From positions 7,023,001 to 7,087,000 of the forward strand of contig JAZGTN010000037.1 in assembly GCA_037783415.1 (NCBI GenBank): a DNA stretch of 64,000 nucleotides, read 5' to 3'. How positions within the stretch are numbered: the first letter of the stretch is position 1; each line of letters starts with the position of its first letter. Under the pieces are notes generated by a model. That model was not told the DNA's origin. It did not search any database and saw only the letters and a list, made by a program, of their open reading frames with translations. Below, piece after piece: positions 1-11,890 of the stretch. This DNA is from Leptasterias polaris (Eukaryota > Echinodermata > Asteroidea > Forcipulatida > Asteriidae). A program made the translations under genes and the position numbers.

Positions 1-1590
1 TTTACCGGACATATAGTTTTCCGCGGAATACCGCTTATGGTTTGTCCTAAAACATAAAAGTTATCTTCTTGAACTGCCCTATATATCAAAAAAGTGACAA
101 AATTCACATAATTTGAAAAGTAAAATAGAAACATATTATGACGTTAAACATTTTACTGATTGATATGAAGTACATTTGCACCTGATTCTTGCCAATTAAA
201 ACATAAAAATTGGACGCCCTTTATTCCGAAATAATATATAAATAATAGTTTGTGTAATTTCGTGTGCATCATTTCAAAAACATTTTTTTAAACTCATTAA
301 AGGGCTTTACAAAATGAAACATTGTGAAAATGATAAACAAGTCTTATGTTACTCATTATTAGGGGGAACATCTGGCTCACTAAGATCGTAAATCTTCTTT
401 TATTATTAAATCAAAACTTAGCCTATATCATTCCTGTATTTTTAAACAAATTGTGGCGTTGAAAGCTATGGTTGACATGAATGTATCTTGGGGAGAGTGG
501 GTGTGGAGGGTGACTTTGATCAGTTTATAGACAATGTTTCAAATTTCCCTTTGGAGGTATATAAATTTGTCAGCATGGGGAAAGTTTGATAAACATAATC
601 AATCATTTCAGGTGTATAGTTTTTTGATTATAGATTTAATGAGATTTTTTCCCTCTCTCGTGAAAGCTTGTCAAAAATAACGGAGGTTGGTGCACTCGGA
701 GTTCAACTATGAACTCGACTCGATGGGCAAATTAAAGACAAGAATCAACATAAAATGTTCACAGAATGTCGTATGGTGTATCTACTTCTTGTCTGCATCA
801 ACGTATGCTTATAGTTTTAGTTGCTGTAAACGGTAAACAGTGGAAGAAGCTATTGGACTGGTGGAGATAAATAATTTATTGAGGAAGACGATTTAAGATT
901 GAGAAAACTGCTCCAACAAAACAATCCCACGATTTTTTTATTTTTCTATTATTGAAAACAAACAAACCTTCTGAATTGTAATTTGACTGAACACATCGAT
1001 CACTTACTCAAGATAAAGGTCGTCCAAAATGTAAGATTTCATATTTGAGACAAAAAAGGCTGCAAGTTATTCCTCCATACGAACGCTCCCAGGCCAGAAC
1101 AATCGACACCGAAGGAAGACTCTTATTTCAGACTTAAAAATGCTTGCATTTTTTTCTTTCTTAAAAAAATGCCGATCCAAGTCCACTTGAATTTTTCCTG
1201 GTATTACATTCCAAGACGATAAGCTCTCAGCGTGTGTTGGATCCTATAGCGTGTGGAGTGACAGAATAATGTAGTCACTTACACTGTGAATATCACGCTG
1301 CGTCACATACCAGGTGGACATAGCTTAACCAAAACATTTCCGTACTGAATAACATTCAGTTTAAGAGGTATTTTTCGCTGGTTCACGAGCAGTGTCGGAA
1401 TTAAAGTCACTACAGCCAGGTGTGGCATGGAGCTTTTATCATGGTGTCGCCATCTTGCGTTTTTTGAATAGCTGCTTCTCTTCCGTCCGCAATAGGAATC
1501 CTGTTTGATTCACATAATTATGACTGAGCAAATAAGTTTCTAGCCTCTGCCGATCAAACATCTTTAAATTACTAAACATCAGGAGAACCA
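1..1590. other. Unassigned AT-rich noncoding sequence
   Basis: I see no ORF of note, no tRNA-like boxes, no terminal inverted repeats and no tandem array here. The composition is AT-rich with short A and T runs, as in the other non-repeat parts of the window. It could be intron, intergenic DNA or very old repeat. Confidence 0.5.
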
Positions 1591-1599
1591 AAAGGCACT

Positions 1600-2270
1600 T
1601 TGACGAGAATACTCTCAATCATGTTGTCAGAGCTTTAGTCCCGTCTCTCGTATTGACTATTAAGGCGGTCTTCTTTTATTTGGTGCTAAGTCATATGAAT
1701 TGGACAGAGTGCAAAGATTACAAAATACTGCAGCTCGGGCCTGTATTACACTCCTCCACGTTTTCTTCATTTCACTCTTGACATCACTTACTTGAATGTT
1801 CCCCGTGCAATCAAGGTTCTGGGTCAAAAAGCTTTAGCTGGACCAATTATTTGGAACACTCGTCCTCCTATCGATAGGGTCTTCTAGTTAATCTCTATTT
1901 CGTTCAGCTCTTTAGACTTGCCTCTATCCATGTTATTGGATGTTGATGGAATAGCTCCTTGTAAAGTGTAACTGTTATGTATTATTGTGTTATTCGATTC
2001 CTTATATAACCTAACCGAGGCTGGAAGGAACAGTCTGGTCCCTTATGGTGTGGGAATTAGAACTGTCATTTGCACTTTGTATGTAGGGTACCTGACACAG
2101 ATGACCACAGCAAGATAAAGGTGCAGGCTATTGTGATGGTTTGTGCGGCGCTTCTGTTGTGCTTTCTCCTCTCCTCTTTGAGACATAGCTCTTTTGAAAC
2201 TGGGGTCTGTGGTCTAAATGAAATGGCGCTATATAAAAGCCAAGTGCATGTATGTATGTATATGTAAACT
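1600..2270 (+). pseudogene. Degenerate LINE 3' end (RT C-terminus plus 3' UTR)
   Basis: Broken translations around 1695-1890 read LDRVQRLQNTAARA and then, in another frame, GQKALAGPIIWNTRPP. Both resemble the conserved C-terminal part of non-LTR reverse transcriptases (usual pattern RLQNxAAR ... AFSVAGPxxWNSLP). Stops and frameshifts separate the pieces, so this is a dead copy. The 3' UTR ends near 2232-2266 with GGCGCTATATAA followed by a short TGTA-rich tail. The same GCGCT-TATAA tail motif ends the minus-strand LINE at 17.3 kb and the SINE at 44.4 kb. The 5' boundary is a guess. It could be a CR1/L2-type element; the family is not resolved. Confidence 0.6.
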
Positions 2271-3237
2271 GCAGCCTCTGGTATCTCCGTGGAAGTTTCA
2301 TTGCGCTTGGCAATAATCTGTTGCATGAAGTACGCTTTATCGACTCTCTTTGAATCAATAGAAGGTACAGCCCTGGCAAGGCTGTCAGAAGTGCTCCTAC
2401 TGGTATGCTTTATTACTCATTGAGTGCAAACAAAGTAATTTACTACCGATACCACACTCTGGGCTCTTTAAAATCAAGAATGATGAGTACTAAAAGGGAC
2501 GTTATTAAAATTGAAAAACATTGCTATGTCGCTTGTCATGGGGAACAATGGGAAGTCCTCAGTTGGGTATCAAATTGTCACGATGTAGAAATGATCTGGT
2601 TTTCACAACTCTGGTGGTATCTCTATATATTTCAACTTTACTCAATACCTAAACGGCGTCAGAATTATCCAACACTTGTGCAGCGTGCTAGAATTAATGA
2701 CGTACTTGTCCTCAAATAATCTCACTCAAGGGTTCTCTGTAGGTTGGTGACGTCATGCGCGGGGTCACGTTGCAACATAGTTCCACTTCTGGCTCTCCTG
2801 CAACACGTACCTCAAGATGATGGACGGCGCACCCCCAGAGATCACAATCCATAAAGGGGAAAATTGAGATGATTACAGAAAAGGGAATGACTTGATTTAC
2901 TCACGAAAAGATCCCCGCTAGTACATATACACTCTCGTTACGGCAATACAGCACTGTGGGACGTGTGCTGGTGTTGGGGATGGCCCCAGAGAATGTACAC
3001 CTATGACGCGCGTTTGTGATGACACTTGCGTCAGCAGGCTGTCATCAAGGTCAAAGGTAAAGGTCTGTGGAACTTTTCAACGGACATTTATCATCTTGCA
3101 GATTTTGTAATATCGCTTAGAACTGAAAGGTATACCGCCACTTAGACATATTTTGACTTGAAACCTTTTTGTCTGTTAATTTATATAAAAAAACAATCTT
3201 CCTGTCACTAAGAGTTTCCCATCTCATTGACTTTCAA
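2271..3237. other. Unassigned sequence; no credible gene
   Basis: A 104-residue open frame at 2405-2719 has no recognisable domain and no repeated or conserved pattern. I treat it as chance. Nothing else stands out. Confidence 0.4.
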
Positions 3238-3605
3238 AGGGACACGTTGCTTTGAATTGGGCGCTTTGGGCTTTAAAATGGGCGCTTTGGGCTTTAAAAA
3301 GCGAATGAAAGCGTTCTTTATGAAATGAATATAAATTATGGTTGGAAAGATGTTTTAAAAGTAGAATTTATAATGATCCACATGCTTCGAAATTGTGTGG
3401 TTTACCTTTAACTTATTGGTGAACTAACACGGTCCGCCATTTTGTAGAACCAAATTTGTTGATCCACATAAAAATGTGACGGATCGTGTTCGTTCATGAA
3501 GTAAAAGGAAAGCCACACAATTTCGAGGCATGTGTGGATCATTATACTATACTATTATTATTATTATTTAAAAGTACATTGCGCCCAAATTCAAGGCTAT
3601 GTTAT
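3238..3605. mobile_element. Palindromic foldback MITE
   Basis: Two arms pair as inverted repeats. The left arm at about 3372-3412 contains ATGATCCACATGCTTCGAAA and TTGTGTGGTTTACCTTT. The right arm at about 3504-3548 contains AAAGGAAAGCCACACAA and GGCATGTGTGGATCATTAT. Outer sequences also match in inverted orientation (GAATTGGGCGC near 3256 against GCGCCCAAATTC near 3580). The left arm contains a local duplication of GGGCGCTTTGGGCTTTAAAA. No coding capacity is visible. I recognise it as an abundant echinoderm-type palindromic repeat, from memory. Confidence 0.6.
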
Positions 3606-3970
3606 GGACGGGCCGGCCTTCCTAGCCATCCCGCCCAAGGGATCGCAACTCAACAATTAAACACAATTTGAACGTTTTCTTCTTGAAACATATACACACC
3701 ACAGGGTGTTTTATTTGAACACAACTCAAATGAGAAACTAGAAAATACACTTAATGAAAAAATAAACGAATAATGCACCGTCGACTCGGTGGCGCACCTG
3801 AAGGAGACAGACCACGAGTCGACGTTGAATGTGCCTTATATACAAAGTTATTACATAACATCCACTATGGAGGTATTTTAACTCCATGCAACAGTCAGGT
3901 GCACATAATCACCATGACCAGTAAGCGTGAAACTAAACATAACTGTGGGCTGGGGTAAACGTCATCACAG
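3606..3970. other. Unassigned sequence
   Basis: The sequence holds a 61-residue chance ORF and no repeat structure that I can delimit. Confidence 0.35.
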
Positions 3971-3974
3971 CATT

Positions 3975-4135
3975 GTATCTGTTTAAATGAACACATTGCC
4001 TTCGGGTCGAGCGCTTTGGGCTATAAAAAGCGTTTGTTGTGAAATGAACTGATTCACATAACGTCCCTTCAAACTGTCATAACTCCTTTCGTCTATTTTG
4101 TAGAACCAAATTATCGACTCCAAGAAAATGGTGGA
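3975..4135. repeat. Partial copy of the 3.2-kb foldback family
   Basis: It shares 'gcgctttgggct..taaaaagcg', 'gtgaaatgaa' and 'ttttgtagaaccaaat' with the element at 3238-3605, in the same order. The right arm is missing, so this is a truncated or decayed copy. Confidence 0.5.
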
Positions 4136-5425
4136 CTATAATGTTCCGGTTGTTAGAAATCCAGAGACAAGTTTATATATTTTTTAATCTTCTCACTAAT
4201 TACAACTTACTGTAGACCTATGTGTTTTTGTGCACGAACAACTCTTGAAAAAAGGTGGAGGAATAATTCTAAACTGCAAAATTTTGAGAGCGAAGACAGT
4301 GTGCCCATTTAGGACATGGTATCAGGAATTTGAGAGGATACACCGGCCCCGCCAGACTGCCCTTTTTTACAAGCTTGCCCGAACTATTGAACACCTTAAC
4401 GCTGTTTTGTAAACGAGATGACATAAACTAAAATCATATTTCTGCCTCATCGGTCCGATCCTAGTCCTTCGTGTTTTATCGTTGGCTTTTATTAAATCAA
4501 TTAGGAACGTGAATGCTGTTCGACGTTTGAAATGACCGGTTTGGAACACTGGCTCTGTGTGGCCGTGTTATTGTTGATGGAGTCATTTGAGTTCGACACG
4601 ACAGGGCCGAAAAGTGTCGTCGGCAATAGGGGGGCCTATAAAGTGTCGACAATAATTTACGCGAGGCAAATCCTCGATTTTTTTATCATGGTGTATACCC
4701 ACCCCTTCCTATTGTGTATTTTTTTGTGTTTTTAGGGAGGGGGTAGCCTATTTCTGCACAAAAGGAAAACAATAATGTATTAAAGTATGAGAACATTTGG
4801 GAGAGGGGGGGGGGGGGGGACCGACAACATCTGCCACATATAGGGCATGGTATAACAATTACAGGTACTTGTCGGGGTGGGTATGGGGCAGGGAAGAAGC
4901 GTAATATGCCGTTCGGTTGTAAAGAAGCCGCGACGTGACATCACGACAGCAGTGGGGGAATAAATTTTAAAAAATTATCAAAACGCCCGTTCAAAAACCC
5001 ATATTGGAAATTTGCCAAGGTTTATTGCCGTTAGCACCCATAGACAGCTACCCTGGAGATTTTTTCCCCCATCCGGGTGTACATATCTCTACAAGTGTAG
5101 CGGAGCATGGTGATGGGAAATCAATGTAGCGGCTGATGCCCTGAAGGCTTCCCCGGCTTAGGTGAGCTCTTGCCCGGTATAGGGCCCGGTGCTGCTGGAG
5201 GCAAACTAGTCACTCAGGTGAATTCGTAGCCTGTCATTGGGGAAGGATTGAATATTAAATTGTTCTTGGGGATAATAATTTTAGGGGCGAATCTTAGGTA
5301 CGGTGATAGTTGTAGTGAGGCTTCAGTGTGTGAACTGATATTAATGCAAACTTTTTAATCGCTTTTTTTCTCTTTCCTCAAATAGGTAATTTTTTTGATC
5401 TTTCAAAGTTTAACATGAAACCATA
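4136..5425. other. Unassigned sequence with a poly-G tract
   Basis: A run of 15 G lies at 4805-4819. The rest shows short chance ORFs only and no recognisable repeat ends. Confidence 0.4.
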
Positions 5426-5600
5426 CACTCTTAAAAGTTCCCGAGACAGAGTTGACCCCCTGATCCGGGTTCCCATGTAGCTAGACCCCAACGTGTTCTG
5501 GGTAACATTGATCATCCTGAACACAGACTGTGGTTAGATTCTGACTCACATTCCGGGTAATTTTGACCCGGAACATTCTCTAGAGAAAATACAAAGAGTG
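5426..5600. mobile_element. CACTCT-ended MITE, copy 1 (GGGTCA family)
   Basis: It starts CACTCTTAAAAG and ends AAAGAGTG, forming a short terminal inverted repeat next to a left-flanking TA. Inside are repeated 'tgacccgg' and 'gatccggg' words, as in the copies at 54.0 and 58.8 kb. It is about 175 bp and noncoding. This copy is more diverged than the other two. Confidence 0.55.
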
Positions 5601-5721
5601 GCCCCAAAAGTCGTGTTGTGGTGGGTTTTTTAAGTTGCCGTTTTTTCGTATGTTCGAGGCGATGCGTATGTGGGCATCAAAGTTCATCATCCACATGCAC
5701 CATCATTACTTGTACTCCCTA

Positions 5722-6436
5722 TAGACTGTGCAAGTCTCGCGCGTATCCGAACGAGAAAACACGTCAAACGAAGAACATTTTTATTTCTGAAATTAAATCT
5801 TTGTTTTAAATTATATCTCATGACAAAATCTGAACAACAAAAATTAATCATTACAATTTTATGAAAAGGTTTAGCTTTTGGAAAAAAAAAATCACAATAG
5901 TGTGTATATTATTATTGAAAACAAATTAAAACTCTGGGACAAGGATGCCTATTTGATGTTAACTTTTTAGAAACCCCTTACGCGGATTCGTGAAGGTCAA
6001 ACGGGTCTTAAATGGACCCGTATCGCAGTTTAAAGAGGATGCTGACGCCTCAACAACCATAGACTGCAATGAAAAGGGTTTGCTTTGCAATTACAGCATC
6101 TGGCAATTATAATTGCGCATCCAAAACAAGCGTTTACGTAAGTTTTATGATCGGAGGCGAGCACAAAATTCTTAATTTTTTGCAATAACCCGGAAGCTGA
6201 GGTCAAGTTTAATTCTTGGGTTTTCTTCGTTAATATTGTTGAATTGGTTTTACTTTCATATTTTGTTATCACTTAGTATTACATTCCAACAACATGTATA
6301 CTTTTCTAGGTCATAACCTACGTTAAACTAAAATAATTGACGAAACAAAATCTTGCCCACGTAAAACTCCATAATGGTTGGGACCACTATGGTCCCGGAA
6401 GTTCGAATGCGCGCGAGACTTGCACAGCCTATTCTG
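5722..6436 (-). mobile_element. ~715-bp TIR element, copy A
   Basis: The ends are inverted copies. The left carries AGACTGTGCAAGTCTCGCGC and the right carries GCGCGAGACTTGCACAGCCT. The interior is a reverse-complement relative of 51621-52335 over its whole length. It includes a minus-strand frame at 6030-6272 whose last ~55 residues (LLQKIKNFVLAS..., ...CCNCKANPFHC) match the plus-strand frame of copy B. No transposase motif is visible, so it is non-autonomous or a relic. Superfamily unknown. Confidence 0.7.
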
Positions 6437-6554
6437 AATGCTATTCCGTAGTTGCGAGGTGGAAAATGTCTCCATTGCATTATGCACAAAATTGTGTTTC
6501 CTCAGTACTTTCCTATTAACAACTGAGTACTGAAATAAGTCATATGTGCATTGG

Positions 6555-6985
6555 GTGTCGTGTTACGTCGTGCGCTGCGGTCAAGTTAACTGCACAAGAC
6601 TGAAGTTCTGGGGTCGATTTCACCAAACTCTTCCTAACTTAGGACTAGTCCTAGGCAATGCTAAGAGATAGGACTAGTCTTAAGTTACTCATCCCAACTT
6701 AGGACTAGTCCTATCTCTTAGCATTACCTAGGACTAGTCCTAAGTTAGGAAGAGTTTGGTGAAATCGACCCCTGGTGTCTCTGATCAGCAGAGTGTGGGT
6801 TCGGGTCCAGGTCTTGACACGTGTGTCCTTAACCCTTAACCATTCGTCCTTCGTATGTCCCGTTTGTTGTGTGGTACACGTAAAAATAACTTCGTAGGCT
6901 ACAGTTATGCGTTAAGAGAAGCAGTTTGAACCGGTGTTGTCTGAATTTGGCTCCGATTGCGCCACATCACCTTGTAAACCATGAC
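6555..6985 (+). mobile_element. tRNA-derived SINE, interrupted by a palindrome
   Basis: After 6773 the sequence reads 'tggtgtctctgatcagcag' followed by a B-box-like 'gtgggttcgggtcc'. It continues into 'cttgacacgtgtgtcctta', the core seen in the SINEs at 11.9 and 46.9 kb. The left part (6555-6610, with 'agactgaagttctg') matches the tRNA-like head of the same SINE. The two halves are split by the palindrome at 6610-6772. The 3' end is diverged and approximate. Confidence 0.6.
6610..6772. mobile_element. 163-bp near-perfect palindromic MITE inside a SINE
   Basis: It starts GGGGTCGATTTCACCAAACT and ends in the inverted form 'agtttggtgaaatcgacccc'. The two arms contain alternating CTTAGGACTAGTCCTA blocks, themselves palindromic, and pair almost throughout around a centre near 6690. 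A possible 4-bp duplication, CTGG, flanks it. The host is the tRNA-derived SINE at 6555-6985, so the palindrome is the younger insertion. Confidence 0.75.
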
Positions 6986-7929
6986 ATAGTGCTATTCAAA
7001 TAAATGTGTTTTATATTATTTCGAACATAGCTCCACATAGAAAAAAATACGATGAGCGTTTTGAGACGCTCTCTGGTGTGATAAAGCGCCATTTAAAAAA
7101 TTCATGAAATGGTTGATTGGCTAATGAGATGCACTAAACAAATACCCCTTAATGGGGTACATATCTGCTGACCCAGAAGCACCTTTTGTACAATGTTATG
7201 TGCACATAAAGTTGAAAGTTTAACTCGATTCAGCTTCCTATAACAGCAATGAAATTATGCAAGTTCCCGATGGCGAGGCAGCGATTCGAACGCATGTATA
7301 AATAATTGTATTGCCTTCCGTCGCTATCTTCAAAGTAAAGCAAAATGTAATAACATGAGGTGCCTTTAAAGGCGTCCCTTTTCCCCAGGACTTGACACGG
7401 AATAACTGGCGGGGTGTTTTGTACCCAATCGCCACAGGAAGCTTTCGGACTAGAGAGTAGAGATTGGACTTGACCCAATCCTTAAAAAGGGATTAATTAA
7501 GTATATAGTAATGATCTCAAAGTGGAAACAATGTGACACAATCCATGTGCCATTTCATGGACGTGAATGTCAACACAGGCACTACTAACATCGGCTTATC
7601 ATAATATGCAATATGCCTTTAAAAATCATATCGACGCCATCTTGTTTATATACACATTTGAAGTAACCGAACTGAGGCAGAAAGTGCACAAATAGTCTGA
7701 CCCCCTTTTAGTATTATATTGAGAAAGTGTTTACATTAGCCGTTGCACACAGGGAACACGACGGAAATGCTTTCGTGATAACGGTCTAACGTCAGGAGCT
7801 GAGTTCACGCGCTCCCCCACACCGACCATTACTTACGGTAATAATTAAATGGGAAAATGTTTATTCTCAATAACGTTTATTATGGAGGGTCCATATGCGA
7901 TGTTCCCCCATATTTACCAACCAGATACC
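6986..7929. other. Unassigned sequence
   Basis: Short overlapping ORFs at 7230-7478 on the minus strand are antisense to one another in two frames and have no domain. No repeat ends were found. Confidence 0.35.
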
Positions 7930-8091
7930 CATTTTCACAGAGCTGCTTAAGCAGAAAATATTGCTTGACATTTGTCTGGTTAGCAATAACCAGGCTACCA
8001 GTTACAAATGGTACTTGTGATCTGGTAAGCACATTTTTGTTGTGCTTCAGCTACTTGTGCTTCAGCAGCTCTATGAAATTTGGCCCAGTGG
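7930..8091. mobile_element. AGCTGCTTAAGCAG-type MITE, copy 1
   Basis: The left end reads 'ttttcacagagctgcttaag' and the right end 'cagcagctctatgaaatttggccc', an imperfect inverted repeat of about 20 bp. Internal words 'gcagaaaatattgctt' and 'ggtaagcacatttttgttgtgctt' recur, inverted, in the copy at 50.1 kb. It is noncoding. Confidence 0.6.
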
Positions 8092-9017
8092 TATTTGTAC
8101 GCATGCGGGATATGCAATTTACATATGGGAAGTTCCATTAGGATGCATTATTGTAAACCAGGACAGACTGCACAGAGTTGACTGCTGATATAAATACGTC
8201 TTGATTCGTACTACATTGAAAGAAAACACAATTTGTGAGGGAAACCGTAGTTGACCCGCATACGACCTCAATGATACAAGCTTTATCCTTAGAGATTGAA
8301 GAAGCGAGAATATCGAGGGCAGTTACAGTCACATCCGGACCCTGCGGCGGGCGTTCGATCGCCGTGTGCGAGGCTCACCAAACTGCACATCCGTGTGCTC
8401 TATTTAGCCACTTTGCTATTCATCAGCCCGCAGGAAGAAGCAAAATTTGAGTTTTCGTAGATTAAAGGTGTATTTCATAATGGATAATGGTCGAAGAAAT
8501 GAATTGGCGTTTTTTTTTTTCTTGCCCTGATATCCCAACCCTTCCCCCTACTTTCATCTTATTCATTAACCATCAGGAAGAAGACAATTCAGCCTTTTAA
8601 TTGGTTTAAAAAAGGTAGGGTCATAGATTGTTTTTTGTCAACGTAATGCTGATTTATTGTAAATTGATCAATGTCTCTAATAGTTGAGAAAACAGCAAAA
8701 CCTGTTAAGGTATTTTCACCAAGAACGTAGAATCCATTTGCGTTTAGCAATGTGACAACGGGTACCAGCCGCATCTCTGGCCGCAGCATTCACACACGGA
8801 CACGCACCCTCAGAAATCTAAAAACGCATGCACGAATCGTTCCCCAGATTCATTTTTCAATATTGTTTTCTAATCAAGGGGAACTTTAGACGAAATAATT
8901 TCGCAGGATGCTTGCTACCAATACCATCTTCATAACAAGTAGGCTTAAGGATAGAAATTACACTCTTGTTTTCGGGGTCATGACCAAAATACGACCATGC
9001 CTTTAAAGATATGCAAA
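8092..9017. other. Unassigned sequence
   Basis: There are only short chance ORFs. A run of 10 T lies near 8510. No repeat boundaries were recognised. Confidence 0.35.
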
Positions 9018-9232
9018 ATTATCAACGATTGTTTAACCTGACCCCAAACCCTTACCCTAATCCTATTACCATAACCCGAACCAAGAACTTGTCGTAATCC
9101 CAAAACGGAACCATATCCAATCCTAACCATACCACAACCCTTACACAACCCTGAGCCGAGCATACTACGTCATCCATAACTCTTATCTTATAACTCTACC
9201 TCTAAACCCTAAACCCTTGCCCGAGCAAAATT
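9018..9232. repeat. Degenerate CCCTAA/CCATAACC-like repeat tract
   Basis: This is a C/A-rich strand with irregular six- to seven-base units such as 'cccttaccctaatcc', 'ccataacccgaacc' and 'taaaccctaaaccctt'. It resembles a decayed interstitial telomere-like or simple-repeat tract, but no run of perfect TTAGGG/CCCTAA units remains. Confidence 0.45.
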
Positions 9233-9261
9233 TCCATGAAACTAACAAGTGAAATAACTGC

Positions 9262-9508
9262 TGTATTCTACGGAAGCGTATTGCCGACACATGATATAAA
9301 ACAAAATCTCTCTTATCGTGTACGTACACAATAAGTCCAAACTTATCGTGTACGTACATTAAATGTATCGTGTACGTACACGATTTGACTTATCGTGTAC
9401 GTACACGATAAGTTGGACTTATCGTGTATGTACATGATAACCTATCGTGTACGTACACGATAAGAGAGAGTATTCATGTGGCGGCAATAATATGCTTCCG
9501 TAGTATTC
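9262..9508. mobile_element. Palindromic MITE with a cluster of TATCGTGTACGTACACGATA units
   Basis: The outer inverted repeats are 'tctacggaagcgtattgccg' on the left and 'cggcaataatatgcttccgt' on the right. Between about 9313 and 9472 lie six copies of the 20-bp palindrome TATCGTGTACGTACACGATA or close variants (one has TATGTACAT). The units next to the outer arms are joined to 'ctctctt' and 'aagagag', which also pair. It has no coding capacity. Confidence 0.7.
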
Positions 9509-11093
9509 TTCTACGCTTCTGTGTTTCAAATAAGCCCGTGCAAGCAGTCATCAGTTTGTCACAGCCAAAAAGGCACGTAAGCAGACAATTATTCTTACAT
9601 AATGTGAAGGATATACTGAATAAAGTTTGGGGTCAAGACTAGTCAGAAAAGGGTCTCTTTGAGGTCGATTTTGTATCCTCGTAGAAACTTGACATAAAAT
9701 GAGTAGTCTCCGTTTGCAGCCGTCTTGTGTTGACAATAATATCGACAAGGGTTTTCAAATGTTTATATTCACCACGTTTTGTTTCCCTCTTCCCACATAG
9801 CCTACCCTAAATAGATGGATATATAAATTTGTCTAAGAAGGGATCTGCTTCACCTTTATTTAACATTTCAGCTTCACTGACTTATACTATAACTTTTCTA
9901 TAAACCGGGTAGGGTTTTCCTATTTCCATTGAAAAGACAACCCAGGTATTATAGTGCACTTAATAAGCAGGACAGTTCTGTTCAGAACTTCAAAAGTTCT
10001 CCCAAAATTCTGAAAACTAAATTCCGCTGTATAGTAGAAAAACAGCAAGACGAGTTCTCACAAGAACCAATCTACACAGATATAATCTCGTGTTACCGCA
10101 AACCAATGTATACAATGATACCTCACCAGGAAATGCCTCAAAACCTAATACCGATTAATGACCTATAATTTTTATACAGATCCTCTGTGTGGGTGGGTAG
10201 GCAAGCAATATTGCAACAATCAAGTCTATTATTTACAGTTACAGCAAAATAATAATAGCTGCATGTTCAATTCCACGCCATGAAATAAAAGCTACATAAT
10301 CCAGACACACAAATATTATTTAAAAGAAAAAAAACATACCTCATAATATTTCCCGTCTGAGAGCCATATAGCTCGAGGGGAAAGAGGATGTTGAGGAATT
10401 CGATATTGTCCATCCTTTGAAAATCTTATAATTCGTAATCATGCCACGTATTCTAGCCTGCCTCCGGCACCGTCTAGCGGCGGTATAGAGACAATTACTT
10501 CTGGATTTGCCTTAAAGATAAATGTTTAAAGACGGATGTAAGAAACCTGGAGGGAGATCAAGCAACAAAATGAGGAGTTGTAAACCTACCGATTTACTAT
10601 AGTCAGTATCTTTAGTTTGTGTTTTCTTTACATTGTGAACTTTGCATTTTGAAATCAGCTGATCTTGAATAATGTATCATTGCATTAACTTCATCTTCAA
10701 GAAAGTGATTGGTTTTATTAAAGAGTAGGCCTAAATAATTTTCCAATTTGTTTAGCGTTCGAGATTTTAAAGCCAGCGCACGTGCTGAGGGTACATACCG
10801 AACATTATTTGCCCATCAAAGAATATTGTATAAAAACAAAACAAGAAACACATTACACAGAAGTAGATAAAAACATACTTGAACATCAATTTCAACATAA
10901 AGTTTTGAGCGGGAAAAGTTCATCCAAGTATATCTCAGTGTTCCAGATTCATTCGAATTTCCTCACGGACCTTGGACCATTGTTTAGTTTTTAACACTTG
11001 TGGACCGTAGTTTGAATGACACTTTCAAAGTTTTGTAGAAAGGTAAACTTTTAGATAAACAATCAGCAGTTTCCCCTATTGTTTTAAAGGGTA
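9509..11093. other. Unassigned sequence
   Basis: A 79-residue frame at 9929-10168 and a 70-residue frame at 10782-10994 have no recognised domain. A short segment near 10113-10150 ('gatacctcaccaggaaatgc' then 'ctcaaaacc') matches 17247-17278, so part of this region is an unrecognised dispersed repeat. Confidence 0.35.
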
Positions 11094-11450
11094 AGTTTGT
11101 ACAAAACTGGTAAGATTGAAATATAAATGTTCACAGATTTGCACATATCTTACGTAGTATTAAGATGGTCATGGTGGAAAACGTACCTTGAACTAGTTTT
11201 GTTTGAAATGCTATGGTTTTTAGGAAATGAGTAAAACAATAAGTCTTTATCACTTGTGATAAAATCTGATGTATGAAAACAGTGAAAACATATAAAATGG
11301 GTTTTCTAACCGTTTTCCCATGACTCCAAAGACCGATTTAGCTGAAACTTTCAGGTTTGTTATTTCATGTATGGGTTGGGTAACATGAAGTGTGGATACT
11401 GGTCTTTGACAATAAAAAATTACCAATGTTGTACGTATATAAAGTATATA
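11094..11450. mobile_element. TTAA-type MITE, subfamily B, copy 1
   Basis: It opens TTAAAGGGTAAGTTTGTAC and ends with the related inverted sequence 'aattaccaatgttgtac'. Internal words 'aatataaatgttcacagatt' and 'gtgtggatactggtctttga' recur in the copy at 22.6-23.4 kb, and some recur at 43.6 kb. The right terminus is decayed, so the end is approximate. Confidence 0.6.
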
Positions 11451-11890
11451 TATATATTACTCAGTTTGCATGCATTGAAATTGTATTTCACACTGCGCAA
11501 ACCAGGATCACAGCTTTCAGTGTTTATACACAAAGACGCTGAAGAATCTACCATACATTCAGCAGCCTCATGTACGGGGGTCTGGAAGTGACATCTGAAT
11601 TGTCCAGATCCGAATAGCAAAGTCAGATGGCACATCTGGAGCTCCGTATTCTTGACATTGGTTAGTTAAAGTTTAACCATGGTCATGTGACCGGCCTTGC
11701 AGGGGTTGCGTCTCTGATATTCGCCCGCTATTAAGCAATGAAAGCCGCCGTAAGGTGAACAATCACACCCCGTCCCTCCGTCGTGGAGCATTGACCTAGC
11801 GTGGCCTACACTATAAATATTTCAATGGATGGAACACTCCTCGATCATGAATTAACCATCTTGTGTCTCATTCAAGATTAAACGTGGCAT
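11451..11890. other. Unassigned sequence
   Basis: Short ORFs occur on both strands and are probably chance. No repeat boundaries were recognised. Confidence 0.35.

Noticed and set aside
9313..9472. CRISPR-like array of palindromic repeats
   Set aside because: The repeats are self-palindromic, nearly adjacent and lack unique spacers. The window is eukaryotic and an outer inverted repeat encloses them.
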